A stretch of DNA of 64,000 nt, from contig CBDCGS010000011.1 of assembly GCA_965216915.1 (NCBI GenBank), positions 1,674,001 to 1,738,000 on the forward strand, given 5' to 3'. The notes beneath the pieces were generated by a model that was given only the letters and a program-made list of their open reading frames with translations, did no database searches and was not told where the DNA came from. A program made the position numbers and the translations under genes. Origin of the DNA: CBDCGS01 sp965216915 (GTDB lineage Bacteria > Pseudomonadota > Alphaproteobacteria > UBA828). Below, in pieces: positions 33,203 to 41,421 of this stretch; positions within the stretch are counted from its first letter, which is position 1; every line of letters begins with the position of its first letter.

Positions 33203-34315
33203 GTGAGATCCCGAAGGCAAGGGCAGCTGTTCAACATCGTGGCGGTCGCTGCGATGAGCGTTGCGGTCATCCTTACAGGATGCACGGTGGCGACTGAGCA
33301 GACGGTGACCGAGGAGGTGTTGGTCTATCCGCCGCCGCCCGAGCGCCCCCGCTACTATTTCGAACGGACCTTGCTCGGCAGCACGGATGTCGTCGAGGAA
33401 ACGACCTCGGACCGGTTGCGCATGTTCGCGACCGGCGAATCAAGCCGCGGGCGGGGCTTCGCCAAACCCTTCGACGTGCTTGCCGTCGATGGCCGTATCT
33501 TCATTGGTGACACGGTGGCGCGCCGCGTTGCCGTGCTCGATTTTCCGCGCAAGCGATATTTTGAGATCGGCACCGAGGGAAAGGGGCGGCTGCGAAAGCC
33601 GCTCGGGATCGCAGCCGACAAACAAGGCCTTCTCTACGTGCTCGACGGAACCGCCAAACGGATTCAAGTTTACGACCTGGACGGCAATCACATCAGGACG
33701 ATCGGCCACGCTGTGGAGATGAAACGCCCGTCCGGTCTCGCCGTCAACGCGGATGGCTCGCGGTTGTATGTCGTGGACGCGGGCGGCGTTGAGAATCGCG
33801 AGCACATGATTCGCGTTCTCGACAGCGCCGGCGAGTTGGTGAAGACCATCGGCCAGCGCGGCAAGGACGAGGGCAACTTTAACCTTCCGCTGAAGATTGC
33901 AATCGGACCGGGCGAGAAGCTGCACGTCGTCGATGCCGGCAATTTTAGGGTGCAGATTTTTTCCCCGGATGGCGAGTTTCTCTCGACCTTCGGCGAGCCG
34001 GGTCGATTTCCAGGAATGTTCTCGCATCCCAAGGGGATCGCGGTCGATCGGGAGGGCAAGATTTTCGTCGTCGACACCGGATTTGCGAATTTTCAGATTT
34101 TCGATTCCGAGGGCCGGCTCCTGCTTTTCATTGGCCAGCGGAGCGAATCCGGAGGTGGCCCTGGCCGGTATCTTCTGCCGGCGGGAATCTCGGTTGACGG
34201 CGACGGCCGCGTCTATGTGGTGGACCAGTTCTACCGCAAGGTCGACGTGTTCCGGCCTGCCGAGCTCCCGGCTGACGCGCCGATCGGCTACTCGGCCGAC
34301 GCGCCGGCACTCTGA
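33203..34315 (+). CDS. NHL-repeat beta-propeller lipoprotein
   Basis: The 370-residue protein starts at a GTG with AGGAG eight bases upstream. It has a signal peptide ending in ILTGC (lipobox), so it is lipid anchored in the envelope. The rest is a six-bladed NHL propeller; typical blades read GRIFIGDTVARRVAVLD, GLLYVLDGTAKRIQVYD, RLYVVDAG, KLHVVDAGNFRVQIF, KIFVVDTGFANFQIF and RVYVVDQFYRKVDVF. NHL propellers are binding scaffolds and often accompany extracellular cytochrome genes. A second related protein lies at 42395. It opens the plus-strand arm and follows an FNR box. An enzymatic role is not indicated. Confidence 0.85.
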   Translation: MRSRRQGQLFNIVAVAAMSVAVILTGCTVATEQTVTEEVLVYPPPPERPRYYFERTLLGSTDVVEETTSDRLRMFATGESSRGRGFAKPFDVLAVDGRIFIGDTVARRVAVLDFPRKRYFEIGTEGKGRLRKPLGIAADKQGLLYVLDGTAKRIQVYDLDGNHIRTIGHAVEMKRPSGLAVNADGSRLYVVDAGGVENREHMIRVLDSAGELVKTIGQRGKDEGNFNLPLKIAIGPGEKLHVVDAGNFRVQIFSPDGEFLSTFGEPGRFPGMFSHPKGIAVDREGKIFVVDTGFANFQIFDSEGRLLLFIGQRSESGGGPGRYLLPAGISVDGDGRVYVVDQFYRKVDVFRPAELPADAPIGYSADAPAL

Positions 34316-34421
34316 ACCGCTGACGCGCTGATGCCCTGACGCGCCGCGGCCCTGTCCTCGGCGTGCCGCTCACCACCCGCGATTCCACTTTTTTGCCGCG
34401 CCGGTTCTTTTCGGTGGAAAC

Positions 34422-34435
34422 TTGACGCGGATCAA
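34422..34435 (+). promoter_or_regulatory. FNR box upstream of the first tetraheme gene
   Basis: TTGACGCGGATCAA fits TTGAT-N4-ATCAA with one mismatch. It lies 74 bases before the ATG at 34510, almost the same spacing as the box at 33114 to its gene. An AT-rich stretch follows at 34460-34480, where a -10 element could be. Confidence 0.7.
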
Positions 34436-34509
34436 GGACCGATCGCCCGAACGGCCGTACCTTACAAAAAAATTAACAAGCTGACTTTGCGAGCACACGG
34501 AGGTCTCCC

Positions 34510-35355
34510 ATGAGTCTCACAAAAGGTGCGATAGCGGCCGTTGCCCTGGCGTTGGCAGGGGCGTCCTTCGCTGCCGGGCCGGCGTCGGCCCAGCAGCTCA
34601 ACCAATCCGTTGCCAATTCTCCGCACAACCTCTCCGGTCTCACGACGGCCACGGACGAGGTTTGCGTCTTCTGCCATACGCCTCATGGCGCCCTGGCGGG
34701 CGTTGAGGCCCCGCTGTGGAACAAGCCCGAGGCCACCCCGGGCAATGGCTTCACCCTATACGACAGCTCGACGCTGGACGGTGAGGTCATTCAGACGGTC
34801 GGATCGGTCTCAGCGGCGTGCCTCACCTGTCATGATGGCACACAGGCGATGGACACCGTGATCAACGCGCCGGGTACCGGCAACTTCTCGCCGGCTGGCA
34901 TTGAGATCGACGCGGGCGGGATCGGCACCATCGGGACCGTGTCCACGATCGCAGATCTTGGCATCGATCTGAGCAACGACCACCCGATCGGCATCGAGTA
35001 TGGCGGCGGCATCGACGGAAGCGGCAATACCACCGATCCCGATTTCGTGGTCCCGGTTAGCGCGCTCATCAACGGGCAGACACGGTGGTGGGTCGACACA
35101 TCGGGCGGCACGGCCAATGTTCGCGAAAAGACGGACATGATCCTCTACAACCGCGCCGACGGAAACGCCGGCCAGGCGTATGTCGAGTGCGGCAGCTGCC
35201 ACGACCCGCATGTTGGTTCGTCCGATGATGCTGCAGCGACGGCAGACGACGGTGTGCCCGACAACTCGCCGAACAACACGCAGGGCTCCGGCGTCAGTTT
35301 CCTTCGTATCGCGAACGCGGGGAGCGATGTCTGCCTCGCGTGCCATGTGAAATAG
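34510..35355 (+). CDS. Secreted tetraheme cytochrome 1 (candidate filament subunit)
   Basis: The 281-residue protein has a clear Sec signal peptide (to about 27, ASAQQ) and four hemes: CVFCHTPHG near 52, CLTCHDGTQ near 101, CGSCHDPHV near 223 and CLACH at the very C-terminus. Non-heme histidines in NSPHNLS (near 37) and NDHPIGIEY (near 160), plus those in HTPH and HDPH, are candidates for distal ligands. The layout of a KHDL/PHNL-like start, CVFCHTPH, PLWN, CLxCHDGT, NDHPI, CHDPH and a final CLACH is that of secreted tetrahemes in metal-reducing bacteria. This group includes proteins known or suspected to form extracellular filaments (OmcE-like). Filament formation is inference. GGAGG precedes the ATG, and an FNR box lies 74 bases upstream. 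Confidence 0.85.
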   Translation: MSLTKGAIAAVALALAGASFAAGPASAQQLNQSVANSPHNLSGLTTATDEVCVFCHTPHGALAGVEAPLWNKPEATPGNGFTLYDSSTLDGEVIQTVGSVSAACLTCHDGTQAMDTVINAPGTGNFSPAGIEIDAGGIGTIGTVSTIADLGIDLSNDHPIGIEYGGGIDGSGNTTDPDFVVPVSALINGQTRWWVDTSGGTANVREKTDMILYNRADGNAGQAYVECGSCHDPHVGSSDDAAATADDGVPDNSPNNTQGSGVSFLRIANAGSDVCLACHVK

Positions 35356-35383
35356 CTCATGAGGCAAGATCGGGTCGGGGTCG

Positions 35384-36232
35384 ATGGGCGCCGGGCGAGC
35401 ACCACTCGGCGGCCGTCTTGATCCGGGTGGCAGAGCGGGCTTCATCGCCGAACACGGTACGGGCCGACGACCCCCCGCGTCGTCCTTGCCGTGGCTTTGC
35501 CGCTGGGTCTTCTGCTTGGTGATGCTCGCCTTGTCGGCGCGGCCGGCGGTGGCGGATATCGACAGCACCAAGCACGATCTGACGGGTGGCGGCGTCGACG
35601 AGATCTGCGTGTTCTGCCATACGCCGCACGGGGCAAATGACGGCGTCGAAGCGCCGCTCTGGAACCGGCTCGGGTCGACCGCGACCTACACCACCTACGA
35701 CAGCACCACGCTCGATGGGGACGTCATCGCCGTGGGCTCCGTTTCCGCCGCTTGCCTTTCTTGCCACGACGGCACGCAATCGACGGACGTCGTGATCAAC
35801 GGGCCCGGGAGTGGTGTTTTCGACAATCAGGTGGGTATCCCCCTGCGGGGTGGTGACCGGTTCCTGGACGATCCGTCCAAGCCCGATTTTATCGGCACGG
35901 ATCTGACCGACGATCACCCGATCGGCGTGCAGTATGGCGGGTTCGGTTCGCCTCCGATCGATCCCGATTTCAAGACGCTCGGAAACGGCCTCCAGGTCGC
36001 CGTCATCAATGGCGTGAATCGCTGGTGGGTCGACACCGAGCCAACACCAAACGGCGCGCGCGACAAGACGGACATGATTCTCTACACGCGCGCCAACACC
36101 GCCTCCGGCGGACAGCTTGAACCCTTTGTGGAGTGCGGCAGCTGCCACGATCCGCACGTATCCGCCAACGAGCTGTTCCTTCGCCGCGCCAACGACGGGA
36201 GCCAGGTGTGCCTCGCCTGCCATATCAAATAG
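35384..36232 (+). CDS. Secreted tetraheme cytochrome 2, paralogue of the preceding gene
   Basis: The protein mirrors its neighbour: STKHDLT, CVFCHTPHG, APLWNR, CLSCHDGTQ, DDHPIGVQYGG, a RWWVDTE block, KTDMILY, CGSCHDPHV and the final CLACH. It has four hemes in about the same positions and clearly arose by tandem duplication. From the ATG at 35384 it has 282 residues with an unusually long N-terminus before the hydrophobic signal helix (about 36-55). A TTG at 35486 would give a normal signal peptide, so the start is uncertain. The 28-base gap to gene 1 indicates one transcript. It may be a second subunit or a cap of the same assembly. Confidence 0.83.
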   Translation: MGAGRAPLGGRLDPGGRAGFIAEHGTGRRPPASSLPWLCRWVFCLVMLALSARPAVADIDSTKHDLTGGGVDEICVFCHTPHGANDGVEAPLWNRLGSTATYTTYDSTTLDGDVIAVGSVSAACLSCHDGTQSTDVVINGPGSGVFDNQVGIPLRGGDRFLDDPSKPDFIGTDLTDDHPIGVQYGGFGSPPIDPDFKTLGNGLQVAVINGVNRWWVDTEPTPNGARDKTDMILYTRANTASGGQLEPFVECGSCHDPHVSANELFLRRANDGSQVCLACHIK

Positions 36233-36301
36233 CCGCGCGCGACAGGGGCGACAGCACGCGAGGGGCATCCGCGTTGCGAGCGCACACTCGGGAGATACGT
36301 C

Positions 36302-37333
36302 ATGGTTACAACGTCTAGAGGCCGCCGCGGTCGTACGGTGCGGCGGTTGCTCGCCGTACTCGGAATCTCAGCCATGGTCGGGCTTTTTTCGATCGGCACG
36401 CCCATCGGCAGCGCGGCGAATGCGGACTCGGACGCCGTCTTCGCGACGATCGACGGCGAAGAGATTCCGATGTCGGCGTTCGAAAACTATCTCGCCGGCT
36501 ACGTCCGGACGCAATTCTATCACGGCGTCGATGACGATCGCCTGGCGTCGATCATGCCGGAAATCGCGGAGAGCTTCGTGCGCAACCTTCTGCTCCTGCG
36601 GGAGGCGGAGCGCCGTGGAATCGCGGGTGATCCGGACAAGGTGGAACGGCAGATCGCCGATCTAGAGCAGCGCTATGGCGGCCATGACGCGTGGCCCAAG
36701 GTCGTCGAGCGGCTGCCGCAGATACGCGCTGAACTGCTCGGGGACACAAAGGTCGGGCAGCTGCGGGAGATGGTGAGACACGTGCCGGAGCCAGACGTCG
36801 CGCGGCTTCAGCGTTTCTATGAAGAGAACATCGAGCTGTTCACGATTCCCAACCAAAACCGCCTCGGGGTGATTCTGTTCAGCGTTCACCCCAGTTCAAC
36901 GAACGAACAATGGCTGGGCGCACAAGCGATGGCCGAGCAGGTGCGCGACCAGCTGGTGGCCGGGGCGAACTTCGGCGAGGCCGCCGCGATCCACTCCGAC
37001 CATGAATCGGCAAGCAATGACGGCGACATGGGTTTTCTGCATGACGGAGAGCTATCCGCCGAGGTTCAGAGCGAGGTGAACAAGCTCGCGCTTGGGGAGA
37101 TTACGCCCGCGATCCGGGTTCTGGAGGGCTTCGTCATCCTCAAGTTGTTACAGCGTGTCGAGCCGCAGATTCAGCCCTTGGAGACGGTCAAAGGACGCGC
37201 CGAGGCGCTTTATAGGCGGATGGAAGCCGAAGCCCGCTGGGAGCGCCTCATTGCTCAGTTGAGACGTCAATCGCAGGTGACGGTTCACCAGTTGGATGGT
37301 GCTTCCAGCCGGGTGCAACGCGCGTCCAAGTGA
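36302..37333 (+). CDS. Periplasmic parvulin-type peptidyl-prolyl isomerase
   Basis: The 343-residue protein has a signal peptide (hydrophobic core about 15-35), a SurA/PrsA-like helical N-terminal part, and a rotamase domain at roughly 195-295 (LGVILFSVHPSS, DGDMGFLHDGEL, GEITPAIRVLEGFVILKLL). The typical parvulin His/Cys active-site pattern is reduced, so chaperone action may matter more than isomerisation. GGGAG precedes the ATG. It lies right after the two tetraheme genes and before the outer-membrane barrel. Folding of either secreted cytochromes or the barrel is the likely task, and PPIases are recurrent companions of extracellular cytochrome genes. Confidence 0.85.
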   Translation: MVTTSRGRRGRTVRRLLAVLGISAMVGLFSIGTPIGSAANADSDAVFATIDGEEIPMSAFENYLAGYVRTQFYHGVDDDRLASIMPEIAESFVRNLLLLREAERRGIAGDPDKVERQIADLEQRYGGHDAWPKVVERLPQIRAELLGDTKVGQLREMVRHVPEPDVARLQRFYEENIELFTIPNQNRLGVILFSVHPSSTNEQWLGAQAMAEQVRDQLVAGANFGEAAAIHSDHESASNDGDMGFLHDGELSAEVQSEVNKLALGEITPAIRVLEGFVILKLLQRVEPQIQPLETVKGRAEALYRRMEAEARWERLIAQLRRQSQVTVHQLDGASSRVQRASK

Positions 37334-37364
37334 ACGCGGTCGGGTGCGAAGTGGACGGCATCTG

Positions 37365-39191
37365 GTGTCGCTCGTTAGGGTGTCGACGTTGGCGTTTGCT
37401 TGCTTGGCGTTGCACGCCTGCGCCGACACCGAAAGCGTCGTGATGGCGCCCATCGTCACACAGGGCTCCGTGAGCGAAACGATCGCGAGCCGACAATTCG
37501 CCGATGAGGGGCGAAGTTTCAACAATCAAATCGAAGCGTCGCTCACCGCCCAATCCTACGTCTGGCAGCCTTGGTTCCTGACGGTGGCGACCGAACTCAA
37601 CGCGGCCGCCGACACCGAATGGGCGGGCTCGGATGGGGGCAGCGATTCGTTGGTCGGATCGGGCAGCCTCACCCTCGGCGCGATCCCACTCAGCAACTAC
37701 CCGACGACGCTGCTGTTCTCGCGCAGCGATAGTCGAATCTCAAACGACTTCTCCGAATTTGAGACGACCTCGGATCGCTTCGAGATTCGTAATCAGGCGA
37801 TCATTGCGAGCGATCTGCGTACGAGTCTTTCGGCGAGTTACGCGCAGGTGGAGCAGCCCACCTTCGGGGAGGAGACCCGCTTGAACGGCCAAGTCGGATT
37901 CACCAAGACCTTCACCAAGGACCGTTTGGCCGGAAACTTCGCCTACCGCACGAGCGCCTTCGAAGCGGTCGCGGACGACGAGGATTTGGAAGATGAAACC
38001 GATCGCTTGCTGCTCGGGACCATCGCCTATGACAGCTTTCCCTTAGAGGACGTGACGTCGCAGAGCACAACCACGCTGGTTCACGAAGACAATGAGGCCG
38101 AGACCGGAAGTCTCGAGCGATTCTCGCTGCAGGGCATCACCACCGTTCAATGGCGACCGCGCGGGCAGGATTTCACGGTGAACGGCGCCTGGCGCACGCT
38201 GACCGAGAGTATCGACGTGGTAACGCTCGCCGACTCGGTCAACGCATCCACCACGGAGACGACCACGGCCACCGGGACGGCCGGGCTCAACTACCCGATC
38301 AATCCGCGTCTCATCGCGAATCTTGCGGCAAATGGCCGGGCCGAGACGATCTCGAGAGACGCAGGCGGTGCGTCGGGCGAGATCGTCGCCGATTCGTCAG
38401 ACACGATCGGCGGTGGGCTGGTTGGGTCACTCACATACGGCTCTTTGACGGAGCAGCTCGGCGGCTTCGACTGGCGATGGAGCGCATCGGGTAGCACGGC
38501 CACCGACATCGACACCACTTCGGGGTTTAGCCACGCCGAATCTGTGTCTGCCAGCCACGGCATCCGGAGAACGCTCGAAACCGACTATCTGGGCCCGCTC
38601 GGCTTTGGCGTCAACCAAGAGCTCAGCATCAGGCGAAATGACGAGGATGGCGTGGTTCCCTCGCTCATTCACAATGCGAGCCTCAACCATTCCTCCGTGC
38701 ACGCAGGCGCTTCGACCTTTGCCCGGTTCAGCGTGAGCGACCGGCGCAGCATCTCCGCGGAACCGGACGAGTTTCAGCTCCTTCAGATTCAGTTCAGCCG
38801 GCAGGAGGTGATCGACGCCGACAATGACTGGCAGGGCAATCTCTCGCTGCAGTACACGCGACAGCAGTTTGGCAGTGGCGATGCCACCACGAGCGTGTCG
38901 GCAAACGGGGCCCTTTCGTACCAGAGCTCCGACTTGTTTGGCGTGCGCGGTTTGCTTTTTGCTTCCGAACTGACCTTGAGCGCGATCGGTCTTGAGGAGG
39001 TGATTTCGGGAGAGGGCAATGTCATCGGGTCCGATCCGTTTCGCAGTCGTTGGCGCAACAGGCTATCGGGCCGGATCGGCATGATCGTCGCCAGCCTCGA
39101 AGGCAACATCTTTTACAGCCAGGACCAGTTTGGAAACGTGTTTTTATTTCGGGTGCGCCGCGAATTCAGAGGATTAATGTTCGGTCCGTGA
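37365..39191 (+). CDS. Large outer-membrane beta-barrel, candidate porin of an electron conduit
   Basis: The product of about 608 residues begins with a hydrophobic export signal (VSTLAFACLALHACADTES, possibly a lipobox at LHAC). Almost the whole remainder alternates polar and hydrophobic residues in short strands separated by Ser/Thr/Asp/Gly-rich turns, for example LRTSLSASYAQVEQ, RLAGNFAYRTSAF and GNIFYSQDQFGNVFLFRVRR near the end. This is the pattern of a large barrel of 20 or more strands, similar in size to MtrB-type porins. No CXXCH is present. The GTG at 37365 is chosen from the signal position, but there is no good ribosome site; an ATG at 37296 overlapping the PPIase gene is an alternative. 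Genes for periplasmic and secreted cytochromes surround it. Confidence 0.7.
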   Translation: MSLVRVSTLAFACLALHACADTESVVMAPIVTQGSVSETIASRQFADEGRSFNNQIEASLTAQSYVWQPWFLTVATELNAAADTEWAGSDGGSDSLVGSGSLTLGAIPLSNYPTTLLFSRSDSRISNDFSEFETTSDRFEIRNQAIIASDLRTSLSASYAQVEQPTFGEETRLNGQVGFTKTFTKDRLAGNFAYRTSAFEAVADDEDLEDETDRLLLGTIAYDSFPLEDVTSQSTTTLVHEDNEAETGSLERFSLQGITTVQWRPRGQDFTVNGAWRTLTESIDVVTLADSVNASTTETTTATGTAGLNYPINPRLIANLAANGRAETISRDAGGASGEIVADSSDTIGGGLVGSLTYGSLTEQLGGFDWRWSASGSTATDIDTTSGFSHAESVSASHGIRRTLETDYLGPLGFGVNQELSIRRNDEDGVVPSLIHNASLNHSSVHAGASTFARFSVSDRRSISAEPDEFQLLQIQFSRQEVIDADNDWQGNLSLQYTRQQFGSGDATTSVSANGALSYQSSDLFGVRGLLFASELTLSAIGLEEVISGEGNVIGSDPFRSRWRNRLSGRIGMIVASLEGNIFYSQDQFGNVFLFRVRREFRGLMFGP

Positions 39192-39226
39192 GAGATAGTT
39201 TTGCGCGGTCCATCTGATGCAGAGGA

Positions 39227-39724
39227 ATGATAAGGGAGATGTTGAATAACCGGAGCCCACGGATCGTCCGACCAGACCGGCTCTCGCGGGGACTATCGAA
39301 ATTTCGAGCTGTTCGCCCGGCTGGCTGGCTCGTCGCGTGTGGGGTCTGCGTTGGAGTGGTTGGCCTGACTCTGGGATGGGTCGGCAAGGACGTATCCGCG
39401 GAATATGGCGATGTGGTGATCAATAACTACTCGGATGCGGCCGGCATGCGACCGGCTGTGTTTCCGCACTGGTTTCACCGTATTCGATTTCGCTGCAAGG
39501 TCTGTCACGCGGACCTTGGCTTCGAGTTCAAGGCGGGCGGCAACGACATCAACATGCTCAAGATTTTTGACGGCGAATATTGCGGTGCCTGTCACAACGG
39601 CACGATTGCATGGGGCGTCGAGAACTGCGTGCTTTGCCATTCCGGGCACCCCAATAGTCGGACGCGCGTGCACAACAGCACGACGGACCGGCTGGTCGCG
39701 CCGGTCTCCGGAGCCGGCGAATGA
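39227..39724 (+). CDS. Triheme c7-type cytochrome A
   Basis: The 165-residue protein has one N-terminal membrane helix (about 31-50, uncleaved anchor or signal) and a compact c7-like triheme domain: PHWFHRIRFRCKVCH, GEYCGACHNG and ENCVLCHSG. The histidines in FPHWFH are the usual distal ligands. Such triheme domains are known from periplasmic cytochromes of metal reducers. A close relative, with SEYGDVV, the same PHWFHRIRFRCKVCH block and WGLENC, is encoded at 53792. ATGA couples it to the next gene. It would hand electrons across the periplasm. Confidence 0.88.
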   Translation: MIREMLNNRSPRIVRPDRLSRGLSKFRAVRPAGWLVACGVCVGVVGLTLGWVGKDVSAEYGDVVINNYSDAAGMRPAVFPHWFHRIRFRCKVCHADLGFEFKAGGNDINMLKIFDGEYCGACHNGTIAWGVENCVLCHSGHPNSRTRVHNSTTDRLVAPVSGAGE

Positions 39725-40479
39725 GGCGTGGGGGCATCCGCGGCTACGCGCGACGCGACGGGATTGCCTGGCCCGTGACCCTTGTATCCGCCGCACTTGT
39801 CGCATCGTTATGGGTGAAAGGTGGGCTCGGAGCCGGGGAAAATGTGCCTCCCGGGGCCTTCGTCGACCCCGGAGAGATCGTGCTCGCCCAAGCCGACGAC
39901 CCGGCGCCGAAGAAAGGCCGCCCAAGTGCAGCCAACTCCTTCAACCGGCTTCTAAAGAAGCCGTCGACCCGATCGAATGCTCCGCCCGCCGAGGATGGCA
40001 TTCATGATCCGTCGAATTCCGGAACCCACTTGCTGCAATGGCCCGACGAAGCGTTCCAGGACCTGCCAAAGAGCAACGATGGAAACCGGGTCGATTGGGT
40101 TCAGGCGCTCGAGCTGGGATTGATTCGGCCGTGGAACGATCTCGAGGAGCCCGATGCGGAGGCCTTCATCATGGACCTCGATATCGTGCGCGAAGTCAAA
40201 GGCAGCATGCCCAACGTCGTCTATCCGCACGAACAGCATACGGAATGGCTGGATTGCACCAACTGCCACGACGACATCTTCGTTCCCGAGAAGGGAACCA
40301 ACCAGATCAGCATGGCGGCGATCTTGCTCGGCCAAAAATGTGGTGTCTGCCATGGCACGGTGGCGTTTCCCGTCTCGGATTGTCGGCGGTGTCACTCCCA
40401 GCCGAAGACCAAGGAGGAACTCAAGGCGCTGGCCGAAAAGTCAGCGTGGCATGGCTCCGCCACGGAGGCCGACCAATGA
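39721..40479 (+). CDS. Triheme c7-type cytochrome B
   Basis: This 252-residue partner has a signal helix (about 17-33), a Pro/Lys/Ser-rich spacer, a conserved middle block (DGIHDPSNSGTHLLQWP, VDWVQALELG) and a C-terminal triheme domain with YPHEQHTEWLDCTNCH, CGVCH and CRRCH. Its paralogue at 53083 shares GIHDP, VDWV and HTEWLDC-NCHD. The middle block is not part of the usual c7 domain and may be an interaction segment. ATGA overlaps tie it to cytochrome A before and to the helical protein after. It is probably periplasmic or lipid-side anchored. Confidence 0.87.
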   Translation: MRRGGIRGYARRDGIAWPVTLVSAALVASLWVKGGLGAGENVPPGAFVDPGEIVLAQADDPAPKKGRPSAANSFNRLLKKPSTRSNAPPAEDGIHDPSNSGTHLLQWPDEAFQDLPKSNDGNRVDWVQALELGLIRPWNDLEEPDAEAFIMDLDIVREVKGSMPNVVYPHEQHTEWLDCTNCHDDIFVPEKGTNQISMAAILLGQKCGVCHGTVAFPVSDCRRCHSQPKTKEELKALAEKSAWHGSATEADQ

Positions 40480-41417
40480 ACGCGCGGCACTGGACCTCGG
40501 CGACCCTCAAGGCGCGAGACATCTCGGCGCCTTTGGGGGCTCTCATCTCGGTCGCCGCGATCATCTTGGTCGTCTGTCTGCTCGGCTTCGAGACGGACGC
40601 GGCAGCGCAGGATGATCGGCGCGTCCCCGTCGATTCCGCGAATACGGTTCAGAAGGCCCTGGTCGTCGAGAACTTGGTGACCCGGTCCGTGTCGGCACAG
40701 GCGATCGAAGCAAGCGGTGATGACGCGGCGATCGTCGAGCTCGCGCGTGCCCGCGAGCTTGTCGCGGCCGCCAAGGCCGAAATCGCGGTCGGTCGTTTTG
40801 CAGAGGCGAACGCGCGACTCGACGAAGCGCTGTGGGTGATGAACCAGCAAACACGAGACCTTACCGGACGCGACGCGAGGCGCGACCGGGAGCGGGCCAT
40901 TTATGACGACCGGCGCAAGGCGGTCCATGTGTTTCTCGAGGCGTATCGCCGGGTCGCGGGAGAAAAAGCGCCGAACGCCGTTCACGATCACGTGGCCAAT
41001 ATCGAGAAACTCGTCGCAGACGCGGAGAGCCTGGCAGCGGCCAACCAAGTTTCCGACGCCAACGCGGTCTTGGGCCAAGCGTATCGAATCGCACGGGGCG
41101 ACATTAAAGCGATGCGCGAGGGCGAGACGCTCGTGCGCTCGCTCGATTTTGCGACGCCGGAAGAGGAATATACCTACGAGCGCGGGCGGAACGAGAGCCA
41201 TATCGCGCTCTTGCAATTCGCGATCACCAATAGAAAGCCCCCGTCGTCACGCCTTGCGCGAATAGAACCGCTGAAAGAGGAAGCAGAGGCCCTCCGCGGC
41301 CAAGCGCTCGACAAGGCGCAAGCAAACGATCACGTCGCGGCGATTGGTCTGCTCATGCGCTCGACGGAGACCCTTTTGAAGGCGATTCGCATGAGCGGGC
41401 TTTGGATTCCGGGATGA
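40476..41417 (+). CDS. Helical exported protein of unknown family (member 1)
   Basis: I do not recognise this 313-residue protein. It has a signal or anchor helix at about 23-40. Almost all the rest is predicted alpha-helical with Ala/Glu/Arg-rich heptads, for example ELARARELVAAAKAEIAVGRFAEANARLDEAL and NAVHDHVANIEKLVADAESLAAANQVSDANAVL. It looks like TPR-like or coiled-coil hairpins. A conserved element LDFATPEEEYTYERGRNESHIALLQ is matched in the next gene by LVFAGPLDELAYERRRFESYELL, so the two are paralogues. There is no heme motif. Position between triheme and 11-heme genes suggests an adaptor or structural part of the conduit. Confidence 0.7.
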   Translation: MNARHWTSATLKARDISAPLGALISVAAIILVVCLLGFETDAAAQDDRRVPVDSANTVQKALVVENLVTRSVSAQAIEASGDDAAIVELARARELVAAAKAEIAVGRFAEANARLDEALWVMNQQTRDLTGRDARRDRERAIYDDRRKAVHVFLEAYRRVAGEKAPNAVHDHVANIEKLVADAESLAAANQVSDANAVLGQAYRIARGDIKAMREGETLVRSLDFATPEEEYTYERGRNESHIALLQFAITNRKPPSSRLARIEPLKEEAEALRGQALDKAQANDHVAAIGLLMRSTETLLKAIRMSGLWIPG

Positions 41418-41421
41418 TATT

